Both the position numbers and the translations under genes were made by a program. Of a stretch of DNA of 64,000 bases, positions 44,162 to 54,773 are shown piece by piece (within the stretch, counting starts at the first letter, position 1; each line of letters begins with the position of its first letter). The notes under the pieces are model-generated. The model was not told the DNA's origin, did no database searches, and worked only from the letters and a program-made list of their open reading frames with translations. Source of the DNA: Loktanella sp. D2R18 (GTDB taxonomy: Bacteria; Pseudomonadota; Alphaproteobacteria; Rhodobacterales; Rhodobacteraceae); assembly GCF_003318235.1 (NCBI RefSeq), contig NZ_QOCG01000009.1, positions 245,383 to 309,382 of the forward strand. The letters run 5' to 3'.

Positions 44162-45067
44162 CTATTCAAACCTGAAATCAGCATAAACCGGGTAGTGATC
44201 TGACGGCCATTCATTGAGGTATTTTTGTCTAATAACAATCGGTTGCCCCACAATTTTCATAGATTCAGTTACCCCGATATGATCGATGGCACCAAAAAGG
44301 TTTACCCCATTGTTCAAGTGGTATGTTGCCCCAGAAACCGGAACAAACGTCACCCCAGTGTCCGTCAGGATGTCTTGGGTGCGTGCGCCGTGCCGTGCAT
44401 TGAGGTCACCGATCAAAACAACATTTTCGCCTGCCGCGATCCAAGGCGCCATGCGGTCCGCGACAAGTTCCGCTGATAAAACGCGGTTGCTACGGCTTTT
44501 GTATTCAAAATGGACATTGACCACGCGGACCTGGTCCCCCTCGCGTGTTTCGAACAACGCCCATGACGCAAACGCTGGCCAAGACCCATTGAACGTGCGC
44601 GAATAGATGACATCAGGCGTCTCTGAGAAAAAGAACCAGCCTTGGTCTAGCGGCGCTAACCGATCCGCCCGATAGAGGATCGGTTGCGTTGACGGGAATT
44701 CTTCCCAATCGCCCACAGCCGCCGCGCGAAAATCGGGGTTTTGTTCAAGCACCCAATCTAGCGCTAGGTTCGTGCCGCCGCCCGCCCCACGGGCAAAGCT
44801 TTCCATCTCTTGAAACGCAAATATATCCGCATCAATATCTTTAATCGCCGCATCAAATGGTGCTTTGCGACGTTCCCAATCCGCGACTGACCAAGCCCCG
44901 GTTGGGCGGCTCAGGACGATATAGTGCGCGTTAAGCGTGGCAAGCCGTAGCGTGTTTGCAGGCTGTGCCGTGGCAATAGCGGACCCGGAATTGCGCAAGA
45001 TTTGCACGCATGCCGTCAACGATAACATCAGCAAAGCGGCGATCAAAAAGGTAAAGAACCGTTTCAC
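44162..45067 (-). CDS. Endonuclease/exonuclease/phosphatase-fold lipoprotein
   Basis: A 301-residue protein with a lipoprotein signal (FLIAALLMLSLTAC, lipid Cys near residue 20). The EEP fold follows: LRLATLNAHYI, the metal Glu in IFAFQEMES, VVNVHFEYKS, the Asp/Asn motif in VLIGDLNARHG, IDHIG and the final SDHYPVYADF. All catalytic residues appear present. It could be a phosphodiesterase, a sphingomyelinase-like enzyme or a nuclease in the periplasm. It may be read with the glycerate kinase gene upstream (30-base gap). Confidence 0.82.
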   Translation of the reverse strand: MKRFFTFLIAALLMLSLTACVQILRNSGSAIATAQPANTLRLATLNAHYIVLSRPTGAWSVADWERRKAPFDAAIKDIDADIFAFQEMESFARGAGGGTNLALDWVLEQNPDFRAAAVGDWEEFPSTQPILYRADRLAPLDQGWFFFSETPDVIYSRTFNGSWPAFASWALFETREGDQVRVVNVHFEYKSRSNRVLSAELVADRMAPWIAAGENVVLIGDLNARHGARTQDILTDTGVTFVPVSGATYHLNNGVNLFGAIDHIGVTESMKIVGQPIVIRQKYLNEWPSDHYPVYADFRFE

Positions 45068-45097
45068 AAGAACCTCTTCGTTTGCAAAGCGGCCGTA

Positions 45098-46285
45098 CTA
45101 GTCCAACCGGATCATGACCCCAAGATCGGCAACATTTGTGCCTGTCGCGTCAGTCATCAACAAATCACCTGCTTGCGCAAGGGCAGCATAGCTATCGTTG
45201 TTATCAAGAAACCGTGAAAGCCCGTCGATTTTCGCAAGCGTGTCCTGATCTACGATCCCGCCTGCCGCATCTGTTGGTCCGTCGCGCCCGTCGCTGCCCC
45301 CTTGTAGGCAAGTGAAGTTCTGCCAGCCCCGCCGCGTTGCTTCGTGTGCAACCCGAAGCGCCAATTCTTGGTTGCGCCCGCCTGATCCTGTGCCTTTGAT
45401 CATCACGGTGGTTTCGCCGCCCCAGACAGTCACCCCTTTTTTGACATTGTCGCAAATCATCTGCGCGGCAACCGCGACATCGCCTTCAATCGGGGTGGCG
45501 ATCACATGCGCGCCGGGGGCGGCCTGCGCCATGGCGGCGACGCTTTGCGCGTTTGAGCCAACCAAGATGTTGCGCGCGATGGGCAGATCTTTGGCAGGTG
45601 CATTGCGGGCCAAATGCGCGCGCACGCTGTCAGGCATGGCGTCCCAAATACCTGCCGATTTCAGCGTATCCACCGCCTGTGCTGCGGTGCCAATCGGACC
45701 GACGGTCGGCCCACTTGCAATGGCGGCCAGATCATCGCCGATGACATCCGACAAGATCAGGGCCGTGACCGGATGCGGGGAGGCATGGCGCAAAAAACCG
45801 CCCCCTTTGAGGTCAGACAGTTGCTGGCGCACAAGGTTCATCGCTGTGATATCCAACCCAGCACCCAGTAAGGCCGCGTTCACTGCCGCCTTATCCGCCA
45901 GTGATATGCCCGCGGCCGGAGCAGGTAAAAGTGCTGACCCCCCACCTGAGATCAACGCAAGCACTGGCCCTTGCGCCGCATCTAACGCAGCAATCACGGC
46001 CCGCGCCGCATCAGCCCCGTTTTGATCCGGCACGGGATGGCCCGCCGCAAAGACCTGTGCACCTGCGAGGTCCTGTGCATTTTCGTAGTTGGTCACCACC
46101 AGACAGGGAATGTCGCTAAACTGGTCCAATGAGGCCTTAGCCATGCGCCGCGCGGCCTTACCAACGGCGACAATCAGCGCAGGCTGCGCGACATCGCCAA
46201 GGGCGCGCGTCACCGCGGCATATGGATCGGCGGCAGCAACCCCTGCTTGAAATATCGCAACCGCTTGTTGGCGCATTTCATTCAT
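45098..46285 (-). CDS. Glycerate 2-kinase (GckA/MOFRL family)
   Basis: A 395-residue class II glycerate kinase phosphorylating D-glycerate at C2. The N-terminal DUF4147 domain has LIVAVGKAARRMAKA, AGHPVPDQNG and LALISGGGSALLPAP. The C-terminal MOFRL domain has GGETTVMIKGTGSGGRNQELALR and LQGGSDGRDGPTDAAGG. It serves glyoxylate, serine or tartrate breakdown. Its start overlaps the stop of the membrane-protein gene upstream by four bases. Confidence 0.92.
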   Translation of the reverse strand: MNEMRQQAVAIFQAGVAAADPYAAVTRALGDVAQPALIVAVGKAARRMAKASLDQFSDIPCLVVTNYENAQDLAGAQVFAAGHPVPDQNGADAARAVIAALDAAQGPVLALISGGGSALLPAPAAGISLADKAAVNAALLGAGLDITAMNLVRQQLSDLKGGGFLRHASPHPVTALILSDVIGDDLAAIASGPTVGPIGTAAQAVDTLKSAGIWDAMPDSVRAHLARNAPAKDLPIARNILVGSNAQSVAAMAQAAPGAHVIATPIEGDVAVAAQMICDNVKKGVTVWGGETTVMIKGTGSGGRNQELALRVAHEATRRGWQNFTCLQGGSDGRDGPTDAAGGIVDQDTLAKIDGLSRFLDNNDSYAALAQAGDLLMTDATGTNVADLGVMIRLD

Positions 46286-47496
46286 GTACGCTGCCCCTTT
46301 TTGTCCGTTTGTTTCGCCATCAGCGCGGCCATACGCTGCACGACCTGCAATTCAGTTTCCGCCATGGGCGACGCGCTGAGCGATGGCATCGCGAGCGCAA
46401 TTAGTACGCGCGGAGTCCCCGACGCCATAATGATATGGGTCGCACTATAGCGTTCAAATAGATGCGCGATATGATCATCCGCCAAATCCCCCAGCTTTGG
46501 GGGATCAGATCGGCGCAGCACCGGAGCCGCCTCGAATATCTGATCAAGCGTCGCATCTTGCAATTGTGCGAGGCTTTTGCGGCTGATCATCGCGGCGCCT
46601 TCGACCAAAGGGTGTCCGCGCAAATCTCGCAAGAACACGATTGGATCATGGGTTTGCGTTTTGGCCAGATATTGCAAAAGCCCCAGTGATTGTTCCTCGG
46701 AGCGCAATGTACGGGCATCGTTCAAGATCACCACAAGAAACAGCGCTGTCATTACGACCGCCCCGCTGAGCAACATGCCGTCGCGGTCCAATTGCGCGAT
46801 CTCGCCAATCAAAAGGCCAACCAATACAGATGCGAGAACAATGACCGCAAAGTTCACGATCACAACGCGGTGCCCGATCTGCGACCGCCCAAGCCCGATC
46901 GCCAACCAACACATAATCAAGACACCTAGGGCTGAAAACTGGATCGGCAACCCCATCGACACCATCAAGAAATCGCTAATGGCTAAGGGGACAAACAGCA
47001 AAAGCGACAAGGATATGCGGGTCACCGTGGTGTTTTCGCTTGCCGATAGGCTGGTGCGATCGCGTCGCGCAATCAGCCAGCCCGCCGTAAAAAATCCGAA
47101 CAACTGAAATCCAAGCAAAAGATAAAGCCTAAGCGGGTCGATCCCTTCACCATACCAGAACGCGCTGCAAACGAACACAACAGTGCCGGCGCCGATCAAC
47201 GCTTTAACGCGGGGCGGCGCGTGACGGCGCAGCAAACCTTCGGTCAACAAAAGCGCCGCAAGCGGGATAAATCCTGCGCCCATAAGGACAAAAATGCGAA
47301 ATACTTGCAGGTCTGTCAGCGCGACCAACACCCGACCAACAAACAGCAGCATGGTAATCCGCAGACAGAAAAGAAAGCGGCGGTTAATCGGATCGCGCCC
47401 GTCGCGGCGTTGCAAAACCATCTGGAGCGTCAACAGGCCCAATATGGCAGCAAGCGACATGCAAAGTTGCGTCAGATCGGCGGCATGTTGGGTCAT
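46282..47496 (-). CDS. Hypothetical multi-pass membrane protein
   Basis: A 404-residue protein with seven or eight membrane helices in the first 255 residues and a soluble C-terminal part of about 150 residues (LNDARTLRSEEQSLGLLQYL onward). The layout recalls membrane sensors, but no kinase, GGDEF or other output motif was seen. ATGA overlaps link it to the genes on both sides, so it belongs to a three-gene operon ending in glycerate kinase. Function unknown. Confidence 0.65.
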   Translation of the reverse strand: MTQHAADLTQLCMSLAAILGLLTLQMVLQRRDGRDPINRRFLFCLRITMLLFVGRVLVALTDLQVFRIFVLMGAGFIPLAALLLTEGLLRRHAPPRVKALIGAGTVVFVCSAFWYGEGIDPLRLYLLLGFQLFGFFTAGWLIARRDRTSLSASENTTVTRISLSLLLFVPLAISDFLMVSMGLPIQFSALGVLIMCWLAIGLGRSQIGHRVVIVNFAVIVLASVLVGLLIGEIAQLDRDGMLLSGAVVMTALFLVVILNDARTLRSEEQSLGLLQYLAKTQTHDPIVFLRDLRGHPLVEGAAMISRKSLAQLQDATLDQIFEAAPVLRRSDPPKLGDLADDHIAHLFERYSATHIIMASGTPRVLIALAMPSLSASPMAETELQVVQRMAALMAKQTDKKGQRT

Positions 47497-48446
47497 TCTT
47501 GCGCACCACTATGTGGCCGCAGCGTTTTCCAATGCTTGGTACTATCGGCCCAATGCACAGCAGGCAAAATTATGCGGCGTAGCGCGACCAGACCGCCAGC
47601 TAAAAGCAGTCCAAGCACAGCGGATTTGGGAACCTCGCGGCGCAGATATTGTCGCATCGCGGCCAAATCCATTTGTCCCAATTGGATCACATCATCACCG
47701 CGCGCGTAATCCAATGTGGCCGCACAAAAATCATTGTACTGCGCATCACGATGTTTGGGGGCGGCATCCCATGTTTTCTTTAGATCGTCAGACCCGCCAG
47801 TATAAGCATCTGTGATAATGAATTTTTCTTCATTGAACCCAGCCTCTGGGCCGACGCCAAACACGTCGCGGTGCTGTGCCATGATTTGGCGCGCCAGCAA
47901 AAGATGGTTCAACGTGCGCCTATTCCCATTCGGCTGCGGCCAGACATCCGAAAACATTTGCGACACCATGCCCACGACGGCGGGCACTTGGGTGACGTTC
48001 GAAATCCATACGGGCCGAAATTGCCGCCGAAAGAAAATCAAAAAACACGTCAGCCCATAAAGCACCCAAGACAGGTTTTTGGACCGTTCATCCGGATCCA
48101 CCATCACAAGGCCAAGATGCAGCACCTCGCTCGCGACGGGTTCCATATCGACCGCCATAATTGCCAGCGCGTTAAAAGCAATCGGGGTGCCATCCGCGCG
48201 GGTGACAAGCGTAATCACCACCTGTTTCATGCGGGTCGCATCACCCGAAAAAACACCGTAAGTCAGGCTGCCTGCATCCAAGGTTCGTGCGGCAATAGTG
48301 CGTAAGTCTGCTGATAACGCGGCAAGCTGCGCGTCATCCATCCAAACACCGGGGCGTTCAATGATGCGCACGCGCATCTCTGGGCCTGACCGCAGGGTCA
48401 AATCCAAGTATTGACGTCCAAGAGTTTTGAATAAGGTGCTGATCAC
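47493..48446 (-). CDS. Hypothetical protein, possible GNAT-like domain and C-terminal membrane helix
   Basis: About 317 residues. The middle part HLGLVMVDPDERSKNLSWVLYG has the look of a GNAT acetyl-CoA loop (V-x-P-x-x-R/Q-x-x-x), followed by PVWISNVTQVPAVVGMVSQMF. Near the C-terminus is a hydrophobic helix (SAVLGLLLAGGLVALRRI). The start is uncertain: GTG 48446 or GTG 48473. First gene of the operon with 46282 and the kinase. The GNAT suggestion is weak. Confidence 0.55.
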   Translation of the reverse strand: MISTLFKTLGRQYLDLTLRSGPEMRVRIIERPGVWMDDAQLAALSADLRTIAARTLDAGSLTYGVFSGDATRMKQVVITLVTRADGTPIAFNALAIMAVDMEPVASEVLHLGLVMVDPDERSKNLSWVLYGLTCFLIFFRRQFRPVWISNVTQVPAVVGMVSQMFSDVWPQPNGNRRTLNHLLLARQIMAQHRDVFGVGPEAGFNEEKFIITDAYTGGSDDLKKTWDAAPKHRDAQYNDFCAATLDYARGDDVIQLGQMDLAAMRQYLRREVPKSAVLGLLLAGGLVALRRIILPAVHWADSTKHWKTLRPHSGAQE

Positions 48447-48483
48447 GCATGAAAACCTGTGGCTACACCCCACAGATTAGGCA

Positions 48484-48504
48484 GCCTGCCCCAAAGGGGC
48501 AAGC
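48484..48504 (-). terminator. Hairpin after xylA
   Basis: GCCTGCCCC-AAA-GGGGCAAGC forms a nine-base stem with one wobble pair, 16 bases past the xylA stop, and probably ends the xylBA transcript before the unrelated operon. Confidence 0.5.
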
Positions 48505-48519
48505 GCCGTTTTTATCGCC

Positions 48520-49821
48520 TTACAGGTAACGGTTTACCAGATTTTCAAGCCGCTCTTGGCGACCCGAAATGGGTTCTGGATTGATGTTATTGGCCAGTAC
48601 TGAGGAGGTGATGCCATCAAGATCACTATTCATTAGGGTCTGACCTGCATCGGTATCCCACCCCGCATAGCGCGCGTTGCGTGCGGCTTCCAATTTACCA
48701 TCGTCCAGCATCGCAGCGGCAGCTTTCAGCCCGGCGGCGCAGGCATCCATGCCGCCAACATGTGCAAGGATCAGGTCCTCGGCATCCAATGACTGACGGC
48801 GCAGTTTCGCATCAAAGTTGGTGCCACCAGTGGTAAACCCGCCAGCACGCAGCACCTCGTAATAGGCCAGCGCCATTTCGGGCACATTGTTAGGGAATTG
48901 ATCGGTGTCCCAGCCAGATTGGTAGTCATTGCGGTTCATATCAATGGACCCGAAAATCCCCAATTCACGCGCCATCGCCAATTCATGTTCAAACGAATGC
49001 CCCGCCAAAATCGCGTGGCCTTGCTCAATATTCATCTTCACTTCGCCTTCCAACCCGAATTCTTTGAGGAACCCGTAAACAGTTGCGACATCGTAATCAT
49101 ACTGGTGCTTCGTCGGCTCTTGCGGCTTTGGTTCGATCAAGATCGCACCCTCAAAACCCATCTTATGTTTGTAATCGACAACCATCTGCAACATACGGCC
49201 TGCCTGCTGGCGCTCGCGGCCCATGTCTGTGTTGAGCAGGGTTTCATAGCCTTCACGCCCCCCCCAGAGCACATAGTTTTCGCCGCCCAATTTCATGGTG
49301 GCATCCATGCATGTTTTGATCGTGGCCGCAGAAAACGCAAAGACATCAGGATCAGGGTTGGTCGCGGCCCCCGACATAAAGCGGCGGTTCGAAAACAGAT
49401 TGGCCGTGCCCCAAAGCAATTTCACGCCAGTCTCGTCCATCTTTTGTGCAAAGCAATCAACGATTTCCTCGAGATTCTTCGTGTTCTCAGCAAAGCTATT
49501 ACCTTCGGGGCGCACATCCGCATCGTGGAAACAAAAATACGGCACGTTGAGGATTTGGAACATCTCAAACGCGACATCGGCCTTCAGCTTGGCGGCTTCC
49601 ATCGTGTCAGAAAACCACGGGCGCTCAAACGTCTGGCCTCCAAACGGGTCACCGCCCGGCCAAGCAAACGAATGCCAATAAGCGGCCGCAAAACGCAGAT
49701 GATCTTTCATCGGTTTGCCCATGACGATTTCGTCCGGGTTATAATGCCGAAACGCATAGTCGTTGTCGGATTTTGGGCCTTCGTATTTGATGGCGGGGAT
49801 ATCTTTGAAAAAGTCGGTCAT
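48520..49821 (-). CDS. xylA: Xylose isomerase
   Basis: A 433-residue metal-dependent isomerase turning D-xylose into D-xylulose. Group II length (about 440). Catalytic His region [13 protein letters not shown]. Metal ligands lie in [35 protein letters not shown] and [20 protein letters not shown]. Overlaps the xylB stop by four bases and follows it in an operon; a ROK repressor is divergent. No xylose transporter is within the window. Confidence 0.98.
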   Translation of the reverse strand: MTDFFKDIPAIKYEGPKSDNDYAFRHYNPDEIVMGKPMKDHLRFAAAYWHSFAWPGGDPFGGQTFERPWFSDTMEAAKLKADVAFEMFQILNVPYFCFHDADVRPEGNSFAENTKNLEEIVDCFAQKMDETGVKLLWGTANLFSNRRFMSGAATNPDPDVFAFSAATIKTCMDATMKLGGENYVLWGGREGYETLLNTDMGRERQQAGRMLQMVVDYKHKMGFEGAILIEPKPQEPTKHQYDYDVATVYGFLKEFGLEGEVKMNIEQGHAILAGHSFEHELAMARELGIFGSIDMNRNDYQSGWDTDQFPNNVPEMALAYYEVLRAGGFTTGGTNFDAKLRRQSLDAEDLILAHVGGMDACAAGLKAAAAMLDDGKLEAARNARYAGWDTDAGQTLMNSDLDGITSSVLANNINPEPISGRQERLENLVNRYL

Positions 49822-51257
49822 ATTAGTCCTTTCAATGCGCCATAACTGGCGCGATAACGTGCGTGGGCAGCGGCAAAGCTGTCTGTCAGCGCAAGGTCGG
49901 GTTCGATGATGCGGTCAATTTTAGGGGGGGTAGCGATTTCAACACCGGCACCTGTGGCGGCCATAAGCCCCAGCCGCGCCGCGCCAAACGCGCCGCCAAA
50001 ATCACCGGCAATGGGCAGTTCAACGGGCATCCCCAGTGACGTCGCAATCGCCTGCACCCAATAGTCCGATTTCGATCCGCCACCTACGGCAATCAACCGT
50101 TTGATCTGGGTGCCCGTCGATGTGAGCGCGTCATAACTGTCGCGAAACGCATGGGTCACGCCTTCAAGCACTGCACGTGTCATGGCCTGCTGATCGGTCG
50201 CGTGGTCGAGATGCAAAAAGCTGCCACGTATGGCGGCATCATTATGCGGCGTCCGTTCACCGCCCAGATAGGGCAGGAATATCGGCTGCCCCGGCGCCTG
50301 AAGTCGTCCCAAATCGCGCGTGATATCTGCGGCCGGTTTTCCAACCGAATGCGCATACCAATTGAGCGCATCCGCCGCAGCCAAAATGACCCCCATCTGG
50401 TGCCACGTATTTGGCAACGCATGGCAAAACGTGTGCACCGCGCTGGCAGCATCGGGCTGATAGGTATCAGAGGCCGCAAATAAGACGCCCGATGTCCCTA
50501 GCGACACGAACGCATCGCCCGCATTCACAACGCCGACACCAACAGCACTTGCCGCATTGTCGCCGCCGCCGCCCGCAACGACCACCCCTTTGGGTAACCC
50601 CCAGCGGCTGGATAGTTCAGCGCGTAATTCCCCTGATACTTCGGACCCTTCGACAAGACGCGGCATGTGATCGCGGGCCATCCCGGTCGCAGCAAGCAAA
50701 TCGTCGGACCAATCACGTTGCGCGACATCAAGCCAACTGGTGCCTGCGGCATCAGACATTTCGGCCACGGCCTCTCCTGTTAGCCAAAGGCGCAAATAAT
50801 CTTTGGGTAAAAGTACGCGTTTGATCCGCGCGAAGATTTCAGGCTCATGTCGCGCAACCCATACTAGTTTCGGCGCGGTAAAGCCCGGAAATACGATGTT
50901 TCCGGTCAGCGCGCGAAACTGCGGATCTGCGTCCAGCTCGGCCGCCTCTGCGGCTGCGCGCGTATCATTCCACAAGATACAAGGGCGCAAAACCTCGTCT
51001 GCGGCATCAAGCAACGTTGCCCCATGCATCTGGCCCGACAGCCCGATTGCACGCACAGCGCCCAATGACGCCTGCGCGGACAAAGCCCGGATCGCCGCAT
51101 CGGCTGCATCTAACCATGTCGCTGGCGCCTGCTCTGACCAACCTGGTTCTGGGCGCACAGCTTCGAGCGGCGCAGTCGCCTCTGCAACAATTTCCTGCGC
51201 ATCATCGATCAAAACCGCCTTGAGCCCAGATGTCCCAAGGTCCAATCCAATATACAT
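49818..51257 (-). CDS. xylB: Xylulokinase
   Basis: A 479-residue FGGY sugar kinase phosphorylating xylulose to xylulose 5-phosphate. N-terminal [17 protein letters not shown], substrate region [36 protein letters not shown], and the C-terminal [17 protein letters not shown] signature. ATG 51257 has GGAGGAG upstream; a frame from 51296 adds 13 unlikely residues. First gene of xylBA. Confidence 0.97.
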   Translation of the reverse strand: MYIGLDLGTSGLKAVLIDDAQEIVAEATAPLEAVRPEPGWSEQAPATWLDAADAAIRALSAQASLGAVRAIGLSGQMHGATLLDAADEVLRPCILWNDTRAAAEAAELDADPQFRALTGNIVFPGFTAPKLVWVARHEPEIFARIKRVLLPKDYLRLWLTGEAVAEMSDAAGTSWLDVAQRDWSDDLLAATGMARDHMPRLVEGSEVSGELRAELSSRWGLPKGVVVAGGGGDNAASAVGVGVVNAGDAFVSLGTSGVLFAASDTYQPDAASAVHTFCHALPNTWHQMGVILAAADALNWYAHSVGKPAADITRDLGRLQAPGQPIFLPYLGGERTPHNDAAIRGSFLHLDHATDQQAMTRAVLEGVTHAFRDSYDALTSTGTQIKRLIAVGGGSKSDYWVQAIATSLGMPVELPIAGDFGGAFGAARLGLMAATGAGVEIATPPKIDRIIEPDLALTDSFAAAHARYRASYGALKGLI

Positions 51258-51323
51258 GCAGCACTCCTCCCGATCACAGCAAGCTTCTGGCCGCAAGCCT
51301 TGGGCTGTCTCGGCGCGCTTGTC

Positions 51324-51350
51324 AAATTAAATTCAGCGATCGAATTAAAA
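51324..51350. promoter_or_regulatory. Putative XylR operator between xylB and xylR
   Basis: An AT-rich inverted repeat, AATTC (51330-51334), seven bases, GAATT (51342-51346), with imperfect outer TTAA/TTAAA arms. It lies in the 193-base divergent xylB-xylR region, where a ROK repressor should bind. Confidence 0.4.
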
Positions 51351-51450
51351 ATACACAAAAATGCGGCACTTCAGTAGAAATTCTGATTTTTCCTTGCGAA
51401 CCTTGCCATTTTCCGTTCTATATTGCCAATAATAATTCAGGCGCAAAAAT

Positions 51451-52692
51451 ATGTTGGACAATCACTCACCCCCAAAAGGTTGCGGCCCGCTTTTACCGCT
51501 TGGCTCTGCGCAGACAAAATCGATGCGCCAACAGATTTTTGAACATGTCCGCGCAGCCGGGCGGGCAACACGCACCGATGTCATCCAAGCCCTTGGCATT
51601 AGCGCGGGATCGGCCACGGCTTTAACCGCCGAGATGATCAATGCCGGGCTGTTGCGCGAGGTAGAAAGTATCCCGCGCGAAACCGGCCGTGGCCGTCCCG
51701 CCGTCGCGCTTGAGGTTGTTCCCGAAACACATGCGGTGATCGGCATTAAGCTGTCAGAAAAGATACATTCAGCCGTATTGACCGATTTTGCGGGAAACAC
51801 CCGCGCGACAGCTGTGCTTGAAACTCCGGCTGGGCCAAAGCAGCTAGATGATGTGCTGGCCGAGGTTGGAAAACTGATCCAGGACGTCTTGAACGCTGCG
51901 GACACGCAACTATCCGCAGTGGCCGCCGTGGGGATTGGGCTGTCGGGTATCGTTGACCATCAGGCTGGCACAGTGCCGTGGTCCCCGCTGCTGGCACAGC
52001 GCAATTGTGATTTTGCGACTGCATTTCGGGAAAAATTCGATCTGCCAATCCATTTGGACAATGACGCCAATATGCTGACATTGGCCGAGCTTTGGTTCGG
52101 CGCGGGACGGGCGAAATCTGATTTTGCAGTCGTCACCATCGAACAGGGCGTCGGCATGGGGCTTGTGATCGACAACCGTCTGTATCGGGGGGCACGCGGC
52201 ATGGGGCTGGAATTGGGGCATACCAAAGTTCAGCTGGATGGAGCCTTGTGTCGCTGCGGGCGACGCGGCTGTCTTGAGGCTTATCTCGCTGATTATGCGC
52301 TTGCACGCGAAGCCGCCACAGCATTGCACCTGCAACCCCATGAAAGCCAAAGCCCTAACGCCTTGCTCGCGGCGCTGTTTGCCCAAGCAAAATCAGGTGA
52401 TGAGGCGGCACAAACGATCTTTCGCCGTGCGGGCCGCTATTTGGCGGTAGGTTTGGCTAACATCGTGCAGCTATTCGATCCCGCGCTGATCATCATCTCA
52501 GGTGAGCGCATGCAGTATGATTATCTATATGCAGAAGAGGTCCTGTCAGAAATGCACCGCCTGACATTGAATGACGGGCGCACGCCCTGCGCTGTCGAAA
52601 CCCACGCATGGGGGGATTTAGTTTGGGCACGCGGGGCAACCGCACTGGCCTTGTCAGCAGTCACGGATCAGGCGATTGCGCAGCTGACCTAA
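51451..52692 (+). CDS. xylR: ROK-family transcriptional repressor (XylR-like)
   Basis: A 413-residue regulator. The N-terminal winged helix (MRQQIFEHVRAAGRATRTDV, SAGSATALTAEMINAGLLRE) includes the GRGRPAVALEV wing. The C-terminal ROK sugar-kinase-like domain has GIGLSGIVD, DNDANMLTLAELWFGAG, EQGVGMGLVID, LELGHTKV and the zinc motif CRCGRRGCLEAY. Divergent from xylBA, so most likely its xylose-responsive repressor. Confidence 0.93.
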   Translation: MLDNHSPPKGCGPLLPLGSAQTKSMRQQIFEHVRAAGRATRTDVIQALGISAGSATALTAEMINAGLLREVESIPRETGRGRPAVALEVVPETHAVIGIKLSEKIHSAVLTDFAGNTRATAVLETPAGPKQLDDVLAEVGKLIQDVLNAADTQLSAVAAVGIGLSGIVDHQAGTVPWSPLLAQRNCDFATAFREKFDLPIHLDNDANMLTLAELWFGAGRAKSDFAVVTIEQGVGMGLVIDNRLYRGARGMGLELGHTKVQLDGALCRCGRRGCLEAYLADYALAREAATALHLQPHESQSPNALLAALFAQAKSGDEAAQTIFRRAGRYLAVGLANIVQLFDPALIIISGERMQYDYLYAEEVLSEMHRLTLNDGRTPCAVETHAWGDLVWARGATALALSAVTDQAIAQLT

Positions 52693-52758
52693 TCAGGGTT
52701 CGATATGTTAACAGCGTCAAAGTCAGCTTCAGTGACGGCGCGACCTACGCGTAAGCAA

Positions 52759-54036
52759 CTATAGATGTTTGCGAATACGGCGCAAAGCGACCCAAACCCC
52801 AAGCACAACAACCGGGGTCGCCACCGCAGCCAGCGTCGTTTTGCTGATGTCCAACGCATATTGCAGCGGCCCTGCCATATACAGCACAAGGTTCAACGCA
52901 TAATAGCTGATCGCGACAATCGATAGGCCCTCGACCGTATGTTGCAACCGCAGCTGCAAGTCCGCACGACGATCCATGCTGGTGAGCAATGCTTGGTTTT
53001 GCGCAGATCGTTCAACATCAACGCGGGTCCGGAGTAAATCACCTGCGCGCAAGGCACGGTCGGACATCGCATTCAGCCGCTGTTGCGTCGACGTAACTGT
53101 GCGCATCGCGGGGTCATACCGGCGCATCATAAATTCACCAAATGTTTGACGCCCCGCAAACCGGGTTTCGCGCAGGATTTGAATGCGTTGATTGACGATG
53201 GTTTCATAGGCTTGGGTCGCGCCAAAGCGAAACGATGATTGTGCAGAAATGCTCTCTAGTTCTGCTGAGACATCAAGTAATGCGTCAAGCTGAGCGGCGG
53301 CATCCGGCGTCCCCGCACGCATATCGGCAATCAATTGCGCAAGTTTCTCGTCAATCGCGCCCATCTGCGGGCCAAGGCTGCGCGCGCGCGATAGGCCTAA
53401 CATCGACATCGCCTTATAGGTCTCAATTTCGCACAAGCGCTGCACAACCCGACCAACCCGCCGCTTTCCCACCGTCGGCTGCGCAAAAACCGCAAATCGC
53501 ATATGTCCAGCCGGATCGATACAAAAGTCACCCGCGATCACCAGCTCACCATCCAACACCCGACTGATTGCAAGGCTTTCGGGCGCGAACCAATCATCCG
53601 TATCGGCAATGATTTCATCATCGCTTTTAGCCGTTTCGACACGGATCAACGCAGAGGTCACGCGCGTTCCGGGGGCCGCTTGCAACCAATCCTCAGGGAA
53701 AAGCTGAAACGTCGTTGCGTCAAAAGGGGTCTGTGCGACGCCAGCGCCCAAAATCGTAAAGGTCACAAATTCCGTATGGCTTTCCCACTTCAGCTGATAC
53801 GCCCCGATTTGACCAAAGTAATGTGTCGCATCCGGTGCAGGGTGCGGCGCATCAAAACGGTCAAGCAACGCCGTCAAATGCGCCATATCCGCCGCACGGT
53901 CGCGGCCCGCTGCATTTTGCGCTGGCTTCATCGCAAGAAACGCCGCGCGCCCCGGCGCTTGCACAACCGGAAACGGGCGTGCATGCAATTCATTGGCCAT
54001 TTCGAGCCGTAACGGATGATCTATTATTGGGGCCAT
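52759..54036 (-). CDS. DUF3422 family membrane-anchored protein
   Basis: A 425-residue protein matching DUF3422: N-terminal DHPLRLEMANELHARPFPVV, a large soluble domain including FVTFTILGAG, helical segments near SARSLGPQMGAIDEKL-like positions, and two C-terminal membrane helices (ISYYALNLVLYMAGPL and LAAVATPVVVLGVWVAL). Resembles CorA-like coiled-coil membrane topology, but its function is unknown. It stands alone with an AT-rich upstream region. Confidence 0.85.
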   Translation of the reverse strand: MAPIIDHPLRLEMANELHARPFPVVQAPGRAAFLAMKPAQNAAGRDRAADMAHLTALLDRFDAPHPAPDATHYFGQIGAYQLKWESHTEFVTFTILGAGVAQTPFDATTFQLFPEDWLQAAPGTRVTSALIRVETAKSDDEIIADTDDWFAPESLAISRVLDGELVIAGDFCIDPAGHMRFAVFAQPTVGKRRVGRVVQRLCEIETYKAMSMLGLSRARSLGPQMGAIDEKLAQLIADMRAGTPDAAAQLDALLDVSAELESISAQSSFRFGATQAYETIVNQRIQILRETRFAGRQTFGEFMMRRYDPAMRTVTSTQQRLNAMSDRALRAGDLLRTRVDVERSAQNQALLTSMDRRADLQLRLQHTVEGLSIVAISYYALNLVLYMAGPLQYALDISKTTLAAVATPVVVLGVWVALRRIRKHL

Positions 54037-54224
54037 ACGCGCATCATTTTTTCAAAAACTAGCCTCAACCTAACGCGCAACTAGATATTCGCAAAGAAAA
54101 AATACAATATTTACATATAGTTATATGCACACAACGGTATACCGCCCAGTCGCCAGAGAGATACACAAGAGACGGATGTCAGAACGGCATAGACCTGCGC
54201 GCATATCTGAGGCAAATGTGGTCC

Positions 54225-54773
54225 ATGGCAAATGTCGTCCTTTTCAACAAACCTTTTGGGGTTTTGTCGCAATTCACAGATGCGCGCAGCCCGTCGCCGC
54301 GCCCCACGCTGTCGGCCTACATTGATGTGCCGAATGTGTACCCCGCTGGGCGACTTGACCGCGATAGCGAAGGCCTACTGGTGCTGACGGATGACGGCAA
54401 ATTGCAGGCCCGCATCGCCGACCCTAAGCATAAGCTAACCAAAACCTACCTCGTGCAGGTCGAAGGCGCGCCAACAGATGCCGATTTGCAAGCGTTCCGC
54501 AACGGGGTGACCCTTAAAGACGGGCCGACGCGCCCGGCAAAGGCGCGGTTAATCGATCCACCGGCATTATGGGAACGTGACCCGCCCGTACGGTTCCGCA
54601 AATCCGTATCCGATACATGGGTTGAGATTACCATTCGCGAAGGGCGCAATCGCCAAGTGCGCCGTATGACCGCCCATATTGGGTTCCCGACCCTCCGACT
54701 GGTACGCTGGCGCGTTGGCGACTGGACGCTTGACGGGCTTGAGAACGGACACTCACGAAAGATGCAAACATGA
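54225..54773 (+). CDS. rluE: 23S rRNA pseudouridine synthase RluE-type
   Basis: A 182-residue pseudouridine synthase of the RsuA/RluE group. The catalytic Asp is in [19 protein letters not shown]; the KTYLVQVEG strand and [16 protein letters not shown] (family motif) follow. There is no S4 domain, as in RluE. ATG 54225 begins [18 protein letters not shown] 54216 is also possible. The glycosyltransferase gene overlaps its end by four bases. Confidence 0.92.
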   Translation: MANVVLFNKPFGVLSQFTDARSPSPRPTLSAYIDVPNVYPAGRLDRDSEGLLVLTDDGKLQARIADPKHKLTKTYLVQVEGAPTDADLQAFRNGVTLKDGPTRPAKARLIDPPALWERDPPVRFRKSVSDTWVEITIREGRNRQVRRMTAHIGFPTLRLVRWRVGDWTLDGLENGHSRKMQT

